This document shows, piece by piece, positions 35,675 to 42,338 of a stretch of 64,000 nucleotides of DNA (positions are counted from its first letter, which is position 1; each line of letters opens with the position of its first letter). The DNA is taken from positions 16,123 through 80,122 of the forward strand of contig NZ_JXST01000031.1 in NCBI RefSeq assembly GCF_000878195.1, written 5' to 3'. The notes below the pieces were generated by a model. That model was not told where the DNA came from and ran no database searches. It saw only the letters and a list, made by a program, of their open reading frames with translations. The position numbers and the translations under genes are program-made. The stretch is from Mycolicibacterium llatzerense (GTDB lineage Bacteria > Actinomycetota > Actinomycetes > Mycobacteriales > Mycobacteriaceae).

Positions 35675-35702
35675 AACGCATGGTTCGACCTCGATTAATG
35701 TA

Positions 35703-35733
35703 TTGGACACATGATCGGCGGGCTTCCTAGCCT
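35703..35733 (+). promoter_or_regulatory. Promoter of the MFS transporter gene, leaderless type
   Basis: TTGGAC (35703-35708), 19-base spacer, TAGCCT (35728-35733), then 6 bases to the GTG at 35740. No Shine-Dalgarno is present, in keeping with a leaderless message. Confidence 0.5.
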
Positions 35734-35739
35734 GCTTTC

Positions 35740-36939
35740 GTGACTGTTGAAGCGCCTGTCTGGACCGGCCACGTGCGGGGGTCCACCGACTATCGCAGGC
35801 TGCTCGGGGCGTTGTTCTGCGCGGGCGTTGCGACCTTCGCGCAGCTGTACTCGCCCCAGGCCGTCCTGCCGCTGATCGCCCGCAGCCTGAATACCGGTGC
35901 GGCTGCGTCGGCGCTCATGGTGTCGGCGTCCACGATCGGGCTGGCGGTCGGGGTGATCGGCTGGTCGACACTGGCCGACCGCATCGGACGGGTCCAGGCG
36001 ATGTCCTACTCGGTCTGTGTCGCAACAGGTTTGGCGCTGATGGTGCCGTTCGCGCCGACGTTCCAGCTGCTATTGGCCGGCCGCTTCGCCGAAGGCCTGG
36101 CGCTCGGGGGAGTGCCCGCCATCGCGGTGGCATATCTGACCGAGGAGATCGAAGCCGGCCATGCCGCACGGGCGGCGGGCACCTATGTGGCCGGCACCAC
36201 CATCGGTGGCCTGCTCGGCAGGCTGGTGGCCGCGCCCGTGGCCGAACTCACCGACTGGCGGTGGGCCATGTTCGTCGTCGGATTGCTCTGCAGCGCAGCG
36301 GCTGTCGGCTTCATGCGACTGGCCCCCGAACCTCAGGGGTTCGTGCCGGCCGACGAGGATACCGAGGGCTCGCTGGCGCACCGCCTGGCCGCCAACCTGC
36401 GAAACCCCAGGCAACTGGTGCTCTACCTGCAGGGCTTCCTGCTCATGGGCGGGTTCGTCGCGATGTACAACTTCCTCGGCTTCCGCCTGAGCGCGGCGCC
36501 ATTCGGCTTGCCGCAGACCGTCGTCAGCCTGGTGTTCGTGGCCTATCTGGCGGGCACCTGGGCATCGGCGTGGGCCGGGTCCGCGGCCAGTCGCTACGGC
36601 CGCCGTCCGGTGCTGCTGGGCAGTGTCGTGGTGATGGGTATCGGCGTGGCGATCACGCTGAGCCACAACGTGATCACGGTCCTCGCCGGGCTCTTGGTCG
36701 CCACCGCGGGATTCTTCGGCGCCCACGCCACCGCATCGGGCTGGACCGGACAGCTGGCCACGGTCGGCAAGGCGCAGGCGGGCTCGCTGTACAACTTGGC
36801 GTACTACGCCGGATCGAGTGTCATCGGATGGGTCGGCGGCATCGCCTTCGACGCCGCCGGGTGGTCAGCGGTGGCCGCCGTCATCGTGCTGCTCGAGGTG
36901 GTCGCAGGGCTGGCGGCCGCTGTGGTGCTGCGGGACTGA
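35740..36939 (+). CDS. MFS transporter (YnfM-like)
   Basis: A 399-residue, twelve-helix major facilitator. The MFS loop motif between helices 2 and 3 (GWSTLADRIGRVQAM) and the second copy (SAASRYGRRPVLLG) are visible. The pairing with a LysR gene and the overall pattern (FAQLYSPQAVLPLIA near the N-terminus) resemble the YnfM-type drug/metabolite exporter group. Substrate unknown. The gene is transcribed from its own leaderless promoter after the LysR regulator. Convergent with the MOSC gene, 3 bases apart. Confidence 0.88.
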   Translation: MTVEAPVWTGHVRGSTDYRRLLGALFCAGVATFAQLYSPQAVLPLIARSLNTGAAASALMVSASTIGLAVGVIGWSTLADRIGRVQAMSYSVCVATGLALMVPFAPTFQLLLAGRFAEGLALGGVPAIAVAYLTEEIEAGHAARAAGTYVAGTTIGGLLGRLVAAPVAELTDWRWAMFVVGLLCSAAAVGFMRLAPEPQGFVPADEDTEGSLAHRLAANLRNPRQLVLYLQGFLLMGGFVAMYNFLGFRLSAAPFGLPQTVVSLVFVAYLAGTWASAWAGSAASRYGRRPVLLGSVVVMGIGVAITLSHNVITVLAGLLVATAGFFGAHATASGWTGQLATVGKAQAGSLYNLAYYAGSSVIGWVGGIAFDAAGWSAVAAVIVLLEVVAGLAAAVVLRD

Positions 36940-36942
36940 GCG

Positions 36943-37599
36943 CTAGTTCGCCCGCTGCTGGATTCGCTGCTTGAGCACGTCCGGCAACGCATCGGCCGGC
37001 AGCAGGCTCGGCAGCAGCTCCGGTTCCAGGGTCAGGGCGCGAAACACCAGCGCGACGGTGACGTCATGCGCCGGGCGGGACACCACCTCGATCGAGGCTC
37101 CCGCGCGCAGCGTTCCGGGCGTCACCACGCGGAGGTAGGCACCGGGCACCGCCTGCGCGGTGAAAGTCTTGACCCAACCGCCGATTTCGAGCCAGGCGGC
37201 GAAGGTGCGGCAGGGGATTCGTGGCCGGCTGACTTCCAGCAGGGGGCCGTCGTCGCCGATCTGCCAGCGCTCGCCGATGCGGGCGTCGTTCACCGCGAGC
37301 CCGGCGGTGGTGAGGTTCTCGCCGAACGAACCGTTGGCCAGCGACCGGTCGAGGCGGGCCTGCCACTCGTCGAGGTCTTCGCGCGCATAGGCGTACACAG
37401 CCTGGTCGTCACCGCCGTGGAACTGCTGGTCGCCGATGGTGTCGCCGACCAGGCCGCTGCCGAGGCCGCCGTGCATGGGTCCGGGCGCACGCACCGGCAC
37501 CGGCTCGGACGTCGGCCGCTTGTCGATGCCGGTGGTCAACTTGTCCTTGTCGGGGTTCGGCTGTGGGACCGCCAGATTCACCGTCAGGATCGCTGCCAT
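36943..37599 (-). CDS. MOSC-domain protein (YiiM-like)
   Basis: A 218-residue cytoplasmic protein with the MOSC beta-barrel. Landmarks are GDTIGDQQFHGGDDQAVYAY, GSFGENLTTAGL and the conserved Cys in SRPRIPCRTF. MOSC proteins transfer sulfur or reduce N-hydroxylated compounds using the molybdenum cofactor; the YiiM/YuaD branch detoxifies N-hydroxylated bases. It stands alone, with no adjacent partner genes. Confidence 0.88.
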   Translation of the reverse strand: MAAILTVNLAVPQPNPDKDKLTTGIDKRPTSEPVPVRAPGPMHGGLGSGLVGDTIGDQQFHGGDDQAVYAYAREDLDEWQARLDRSLANGSFGENLTTAGLAVNDARIGERWQIGDDGPLLEVSRPRIPCRTFAAWLEIGGWVKTFTAQAVPGAYLRVVTPGTLRAGASIEVVSRPAHDVTVALVFRALTLEPELLPSLLPADALPDVLKQRIQQRAN

Positions 37600-37870
37600 G
37601 CGACAAGCCTAGAGGGGCCGCGGCGCCGGTTCGCGGAAGCAAGTGGCACGGGTCACCCGCAGCCCCGAGATTCGTTGGCTCTGGTCACCATTCGATCACA
37701 TTTTCGATAAAGATCGCGCGCTGACCTGCATTTATGTGGGATAAGGCGCGCGTGTGGGGTAAAAGTGACGGTAGTGAAATTTGTGGTGAGAGGGACCACC
37801 GGGGACGCGAGCCCTGCGTAGACCACGCAGCGTCGTGCGTCTCGGTGGCGCACGAAGAGAGGTGGCCGAA
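37600..37870. other. Long leader/intergenic region upstream of the RipD-like gene
   Basis: A 271-bp gap between divergent genes holding no protein-like frame. The right half is rich in short inverted repeats, for example GTGGT-GAGAGGG-ACCAC at about 37789 and TGCGTAGACCACGCA at about 37815-37829, so a structured leader is possible. I could not match it to a c-di-AMP riboswitch, which precedes some actinobacterial cell-wall hydrolase genes. Confidence 0.35.
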
Positions 37871-38551
37871 ATGCGACGGATGATTGTGATGGTGGCGAGC
37901 GCAGCACTGCTGGCGACGCCCATGGCGGTGGCGGCCCCGCTGGTATCGGCGCCCCTCGCATCGGCCGACACCACCTGGACCGGCGGTACCCACCGGCAGG
38001 CCATCGACTTCGTCATCCAGCGCGCGGTGTCGCAGCGTGGGGTGCCGTTCGTCTACGGCGGCGGGAACGCCAACGGACCCAGCCTGCCCCCGGCCAATGT
38101 CACGACCGCGGCTGCCCCGGTAGCCCAGCCGGCGCCTCAGGTCGGCCTGCAACCGATGGGCGTCACGCAGCCCGCGGCCGCGCCTCAGTCCAACGCCGTC
38201 ATCCCGGGCCTGTCGGGCCTGTTCGGCCCGACGCCGGCGGCGAGCGCCATCACGCCGGTGCCGACCACGCCGGGGTTCGATGCTTCCGGCCTGGTCCAGT
38301 ACGCGTTCGCCGGCGTCGGCATCAAGCTGCCGCGGTCGTCGGGCGAGCAGTACAAGGTCGGCCGCAAGATCACCGCGGACCAGGCGCTGCCGGGCGACCT
38401 GTTGTTCTACGGACCGGCCGGCTCGCAGAGCGTCGCGCTGTTCGTCGGCAACGGCCAGATGATCGAGGGCACCGAGCCCTCCGTGTCGGTGACCCAGGTG
38501 CGGACCAACGGCATGGACCCGTACCTGAGCCGCATCATCGAGTGGCAGTAG
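37871..38551 (+). CDS. RipD-like exported NlpC/P60-fold protein, catalytically inactive
   Basis: A 226-residue exported protein with a signal peptide (about 1-33). An Ala/Pro-rich insert of about 70 residues interrupts the N-terminal part, then the NlpC/P60 core. The catalytic Cys of the DCSG motif is Ala here (GFDASGLVQYAF) and the His site is Ser (GSQSVALFVG), the same substitutions as in mycobacterial RipD, which binds peptidoglycan without cutting it. It should therefore be a non-hydrolytic cell-wall-binding protein. Start ATG 37871 is preceded by AGAGAGG. Confidence 0.88.
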   Translation: MRRMIVMVASAALLATPMAVAAPLVSAPLASADTTWTGGTHRQAIDFVIQRAVSQRGVPFVYGGGNANGPSLPPANVTTAAAPVAQPAPQVGLQPMGVTQPAAAPQSNAVIPGLSGLFGPTPAASAITPVPTTPGFDASGLVQYAFAGVGIKLPRSSGEQYKVGRKITADQALPGDLLFYGPAGSQSVALFVGNGQMIEGTEPSVSVTQVRTNGMDPYLSRIIEWQ

Positions 38552-38598
38552 CCACCCCCACGCTGCGAACGTGACGTGGTCTTGACAGACTGTCGGGT

Positions 38599-39093
38599 AT
38601 GGCACAGATAACCCTGCGTGGAAACCCCTTCAACACCGTCGGCGACCTGCCCGCTGTCGGGTCCGCGGCTCCGGCTTTCGCCCTGACCGGTGTCGACCTC
38701 GGTGCGGTCACCAACGAGCAGTTCAGCGGTAAGCCCGTGGTGCTCAACATCTTTCCGTCGATCGACACCCCGGTGTGTGCCACCAGCGTGCGGACCTTCA
38801 ACGAGCGCGCGGCGGCCGACGGTGCCACCGTGGTGAACGTGTCCAAGGATCTGCCCTTCGCGCAGAAGCGCTTCTGCGGTGCCGAGGGCATCGAGAACGT
38901 CATCACCGCGTCGGCGTTCCGCGACAGCTTCGGCCAGGACTACGGCATCGTGCTGGCCGACGGCCCCATGGCCGGTCTGCTCGCCCGCGCCATCGTGGTG
39001 ATCGGCGCTGACGGCAACGTGGCGTACACCGAACTGGTCCCCGAGATCGCCCAGGAACCGGACTACGACGCGGCGCTGGCCGCCGCCAAGTAA
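38599..39093 (+). CDS. tpx: Thiol peroxidase Tpx
   Basis: A 164-residue atypical 2-Cys peroxiredoxin that reduces peroxides with thioredoxin. Peroxidatic Cys60 (FPSIDTPVCATS) and resolving Cys93 (KRFCGAEG) are at the canonical positions. The ATG at 38599 follows a short gap after the RipD-like gene; a TGTCGGGTATGG sequence is immediately upstream. Followed by a strong intrinsic terminator. Confidence 0.97.
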   Translation: MAQITLRGNPFNTVGDLPAVGSAAPAFALTGVDLGAVTNEQFSGKPVVLNIFPSIDTPVCATSVRTFNERAAADGATVVNVSKDLPFAQKRFCGAEGIENVITASAFRDSFGQDYGIVLADGPMAGLLARAIVVIGADGNVAYTELVPEIAQEPDYDAALAAAK

Positions 39094-39107
39094 CACCAGC
39101 TCTTCGA

Positions 39108-39151
39108 CGGACGGGGCACGTGCCAGGGGCATGTGCCCCGTCCGCGTTTTT
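39108..39151 (+). terminator. Intrinsic terminator after tpx
   Basis: A 17-bp stem with one G-U pair (arms 39108-39124 and 39128-39144, GGACGGGGCACGTGCC against GGCATGTGCCCCGTCC) with a 3-base AGG loop, then CGTTTTT. This is unusually complete for a mycobacterium. Confidence 0.88.
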
Positions 39152-39171
39152 GCATCGGGCATGATGACCTG

Positions 39172-40518
39172 GTGCAGCTGCGATCACCGATACCGGCCTT
39201 GTCGTTGCGGGCCATCGTCGTTGTCGCCGCGTTGTCGGTGGTCGCGACGGTGCTGATCATCGGTACCTGGGTGTGGATCGGCGTCACCAAGGACCAGTAC
39301 AGCCAGCTCGACCGCCGGCTGGACTCCCTGAGCAGCTTGCCGGACGTCAACACCCTGCTGAGCATCGCCAAGCAGAGCCCCACGGGGACACCCCAGTCGG
39401 AGGGCTCGCTGGTGCGCACCGTCCGTATCGGTGCCGCCACGGTCTCGATGCCCGAGGACATCGTGCTGCCGCAGTTCGAGAACGGATACGCGAACACGAC
39501 GATCAACGGCGTCGAGTACCGGGTCCGCACCGTCAGCACAGGGTCGGCGTCGATCGCGCTCGGGGCACCGCTGTCCGAGGCGCAGCGTCAGATCCGCACG
39601 CTGCACATTCGGATCCTGGCCATCTGCAGCGGGGTCATCGTCGGCACGTTCCTGGTCGGCGGCTCGATGTGGTTCGTGATGATCAATCCGTTCCGCAAAC
39701 TGGCCCAGCAGGCCCGGCAGATCAACTCGCAATCGAAACCTGAAGAGGTCCACGTGCGCGGCGTCTCGGAAGCCGTGGAGATCGCGGAGGCCGTCGAAGG
39801 CATGCTGGCCCGCATCGGCGAGGAGCAGGCCCGTACCAAGGCCGCGCTGGAATCGGCCCGCGACTTCGCGTCGGTGGCCTCGCACGAACTGCGCACCCCG
39901 CTGACGGCGATGCGTACCAACCTCGAAGTGCTGTCCACGCTCGATTTGGGCGTGGACCAACGCAACGAGGTGATCGGTGATGTCATGCGCACGCAGAGCC
40001 GCATCGAGGCGACCCTCACGGCACTGGAACGGCTGGCACAGGGCGAGCTGACCACCGCCGACGATCTGGTCCCCGTCGACATCACCGAGCTGCTCGACCG
40101 GGCGGCCCACGACGCGGTGCGGGTGTACCCCGACCTGAACGTCTCGCTCGTGCCGTCCGCGACGGTGCTGATGCTGGGGCTGCCCGTCGGGCTCCGGTTG
40201 GTCGTCGACAACGCGATCAACAACGCGGTCCGGCACGGCGGCGCGACACGCGTGCAGCTGTCGGCGGTCAGCTCGCACGATGGCGTGCAGATCGCCATCG
40301 ACGACAACGGCACAGGTGTACCGGAACACGAACGCGATGCAGTGTTCCACCGCTTTGCCCGGGGGTCGACGGCCTCGCACACGGGTTCCGGTCTCGGCTT
40401 GGCATTGGTTGCCCAGCAGGCCGAACTGCACGGTGGCACAGCGTCTTTGACGCAGAGTCCGCTCGGCGGCGCCCGGCTGCTGCTGGAACTACCCGCGCCG
40501 CATCCCGAATCCGACTGA
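39172..40518 (+). CDS. PrrB-like sensor histidine kinase (orphan)
   Basis: A 448-residue membrane kinase from GTG 39172. Order: TM1 (about 10-32), extracytoplasmic domain with YANTTINGVEYRVRTVST, TM2 (about 145-168), HAMP, HisKA with His238 in VASHELRTPLTAMRTNLEVL, then HATPase with N-box NAINNAVRHGG, DDNGTGVP and GSGLGLALV. The sequence follows M. tuberculosis PrrB through most of the kinase core. No response regulator is adjacent, so it is either a paralogue or a relocated PrrB. CATGAT 6 bases before the GTG suggests a leaderless transcript starting after the tpx terminator. Confidence 0.9.
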   Translation: MQLRSPIPALSLRAIVVVAALSVVATVLIIGTWVWIGVTKDQYSQLDRRLDSLSSLPDVNTLLSIAKQSPTGTPQSEGSLVRTVRIGAATVSMPEDIVLPQFENGYANTTINGVEYRVRTVSTGSASIALGAPLSEAQRQIRTLHIRILAICSGVIVGTFLVGGSMWFVMINPFRKLAQQARQINSQSKPEEVHVRGVSEAVEIAEAVEGMLARIGEEQARTKAALESARDFASVASHELRTPLTAMRTNLEVLSTLDLGVDQRNEVIGDVMRTQSRIEATLTALERLAQGELTTADDLVPVDITELLDRAAHDAVRVYPDLNVSLVPSATVLMLGLPVGLRLVVDNAINNAVRHGGATRVQLSAVSSHDGVQIAIDDNGTGVPEHERDAVFHRFARGSTASHTGSGLGLALVAQQAELHGGTASLTQSPLGGARLLLELPAPHPESD

Positions 40519-40519
40519 G

Positions 40520-40783
40520 TCAGATGCAGGCGGCGAAGATGCAGAATCCGCCGTCAGGTTCCCAGCCGCCGTTCCAGGTGCCCGGCGGGTTCCAGCCCCA
40601 TGCCGGAGGCGGGGGCGGACCCCAGCCGGGTCCTGGGCCGTTCCAATCGTGATCGTGACCCCAGCGCGTCGGGACCGGGGTCATCCCGGTATCGGCGCTG
40701 GCAGTGCCGATACCCAATCCCGCTGCGGCGGCGGTGAGTCCGCCGGCCACGACCAGTCCTGCAATGAGCTTTATCGATTTCAT
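40520..40783 (-). CDS. Small exported Pro/Trp/Gly-rich protein, copy 1 of tandem pair
   Basis: An 87-residue protein; ATG 40783 with a GGAG ribosome site. The signal peptide (about 1-31) ends ASAD. The mature part has WGPPPPPAWGW repeats and ends in the conserved NPPGTWNGGWEPDGGFCIFA then ACI. The adjacent gene at 40915 shares both ends, so this is a tandem duplication. The two Cys near the C-terminus may form a disulfide or be modified. It converges on the histidine-kinase gene. Function unknown. Confidence 0.75.
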   Translation of the reverse strand: MKSIKLIAGLVVAGGLTAAAAGLGIGTASADTGMTPVPTRWGHDHDWNGPGPGWGPPPPPAWGWNPPGTWNGGWEPDGGFCIFAACI

Positions 40784-40914
40784 GACTACTCCATTCCTCG
40801 ACTCAATCGATTGCCACAACAACGTTGCGGTTCTCGCTGTTTCTCGGTCTGTAGCCATTGTCGTTAGTCAAGCTATGTATGGCCTGTGCACGCCTTAGGC
40901 GACGGCTTTCGGTT

Positions 40915-41223
40915 CTAGATGCAGGCGCCGAACAGGCACACACCGCCGTCGGGCTCCCAGCCACCGTTCCAGGTGCCCGGCGGGTTCCCATCAGGTGGCG
41001 GCGGGCCCCAGTTTCGATCCCGGTCCGGTGGACCCCAGTGGTGGTCCGGAGGCGGCGGTCCCCAACCAGGGCCGGGTGGTGGCGGTGGCGGGCCCCAGTC
41101 AGAAGGCAGCGGGCTGTTGCCGATGCGCGTGTCGGCACTGGCGACTCCGGTACCCGATACGAGTGCGCCGGCCGCCAGGCTGCCGGCGATCGCCAGGCCG
41201 GCAATCAGTTTCGGTGATTTCAT
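40915..41223 (-). CDS. Small exported Pro/Trp/Gly-rich protein, copy 2 of tandem pair
   Basis: A 102-residue protein with a near-identical signal peptide to copy 1 (MKSPKLIAGLAIAGSLAAGA against MKSIKLIAGLVVAGG) and the same C-terminus (NPPGTWNGGWEPDGGVCLFG then ACI). The central region is longer by added WGPPPP repeats. Both genes point the same way with 131 bases between them. A GGAGACG ribosome site precedes ATG 41223. Function unknown; likely cell-wall associated. Confidence 0.75.
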   Translation of the reverse strand: MKSPKLIAGLAIAGSLAAGALVSGTGVASADTRIGNSPLPSDWGPPPPPPGPGWGPPPPDHHWGPPDRDRNWGPPPPDGNPPGTWNGGWEPDGGVCLFGACI

Positions 41224-41447
41224 TGTCAATCGTCTCCGTTCTCGGAGCTGGACAGAAGGGCATCGATCTCCGGTCTGATCATGGAACGCCGTCAGGTTGT
41301 GGATCAGCTGTGCCTGACGTATGTGGTGGGTCTCGATTTGGGGCGCGATCGCCGACCGGGACTCGTGGATGAACCTGGCCCTCATGGCGCTCCATACAAT
41401 TGGCCGATGGCTGCCAATCCTCGGTTCCCTCGAGTCGGAACTGCGCA

Positions 41448-42317
41448 ATGCTGATCGGTGTCATCGCAGCGCTGGTCGCCTGCTTCAGCTACGGCACTGC
41501 GTCGGTTCTGCAGTCCCACGCCGCGCGTACGGCCGTCGACGACACGACCGAAACCGGTCCGACGTTCCGCTCGACGGTGACCGCGATCCTGGCGCCGCTG
41601 TTCCTCGCCGGCATGCTGCTCGACGGACTGGGATTTCTCGGCAGTTTGGTGTCGGCGCGGCTCATCCCGCTATTCCTGTCACAGACCATCATGAGCGCCA
41701 ACCTGGCAGTGACCGCAGTCCTGAGCGTGGTGGTCCTCAAGGCGCGCCTGCGTACGCGCGATTGGGCCGCCATCGCCATAGTCCTTGTGGCGCTGTGTGT
41801 TCTGGGATTCAGCGCCGGTGAACTCGGCACGGAGGTACCGGGCCGGCACATGCACTGGAGCGTGCTGGCCGCATCGGTGCTCGTCTTCACGTTCGGGGTC
41901 GTGCTCGTCCAAGTCCTCGGTAAGAAGGCCGCGGTGCCGGCGGGGCTGATCGCCGGGGTGCTGTACGGCGCCATGGCGGTTGCCGTCCGGATCGTCCACG
42001 GGCTCGACCCGTTTCATTGGGACGCCCTGATCTCCGACCCGGCCGCATGGGCGGTGGTGATCGCCGGTGGCGGCGGCTTCTATCTGTTCACCGTCGCACT
42101 GCAGATCGGTTCGGTGAACGGCGTGGCGGCCGCACTTGTCATGGGAGAGACCGTGATTCCTGGAGTCGTCGGCGTTCTGCTGCTCGGCGATGTGGCCAAA
42201 CCGGGTTACGGCTGGCTGGTGGGGGTGGCGTTCGCCACCGCGGTCGCCGGTGCGGTGGCGATCGCGATCTTCGGGGCGGCAGACGAGGAACCGGCGGTCG
42301 CCACGGCTCAGGCGTGA
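41448..42317 (+). CDS. DMT-superfamily-like integral membrane protein
   Basis: A 289-residue protein with nine or ten transmembrane helices. The N-terminal half (IGVIAALVACFSYGTASVLQ, LSQTIMSANLAVTAVLSVVV) and C-terminal half (GGGFYLFTVALQIGSVNGVA, VIPGVVGVLLLGD) look like the internally repeated EamA/DMT pattern of metabolite exporters. Substrate unknown. ATG 41448 has no strong ribosome site. Convergent with aceA, 21 bases apart. Confidence 0.8.
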   Translation: MLIGVIAALVACFSYGTASVLQSHAARTAVDDTTETGPTFRSTVTAILAPLFLAGMLLDGLGFLGSLVSARLIPLFLSQTIMSANLAVTAVLSVVVLKARLRTRDWAAIAIVLVALCVLGFSAGELGTEVPGRHMHWSVLAASVLVFTFGVVLVQVLGKKAAVPAGLIAGVLYGAMAVAVRIVHGLDPFHWDALISDPAAWAVVIAGGGGFYLFTVALQIGSVNGVAAALVMGETVIPGVVGVLLLGDVAKPGYGWLVGVAFATAVAGAVAIAIFGAADEEPAVATAQA

Positions 42318-42338
42318 GCGCGTGGCGACCGCGTCGGT

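Noticed and set aside
37600..37870. A c-di-AMP (ydaO-yuaA) riboswitch before the RipD-like gene
   Set aside because: I looked for the conserved core of the class and could not place it; only unspecific hairpins are visible.
37871..38551. Active peptidoglycan hydrolase
   Set aside because: Both catalytic positions are substituted (Ala for Cys, Ser for His), so hydrolase activity is not supported.
41290..41319. Hairpin CGTCAGG ... CCTGACG between divergent genes as a terminator
   Set aside because: It lies between two divergent starts, where a terminator makes no sense; the 16-base loop is also long. It may be a weak regulatory structure at most.
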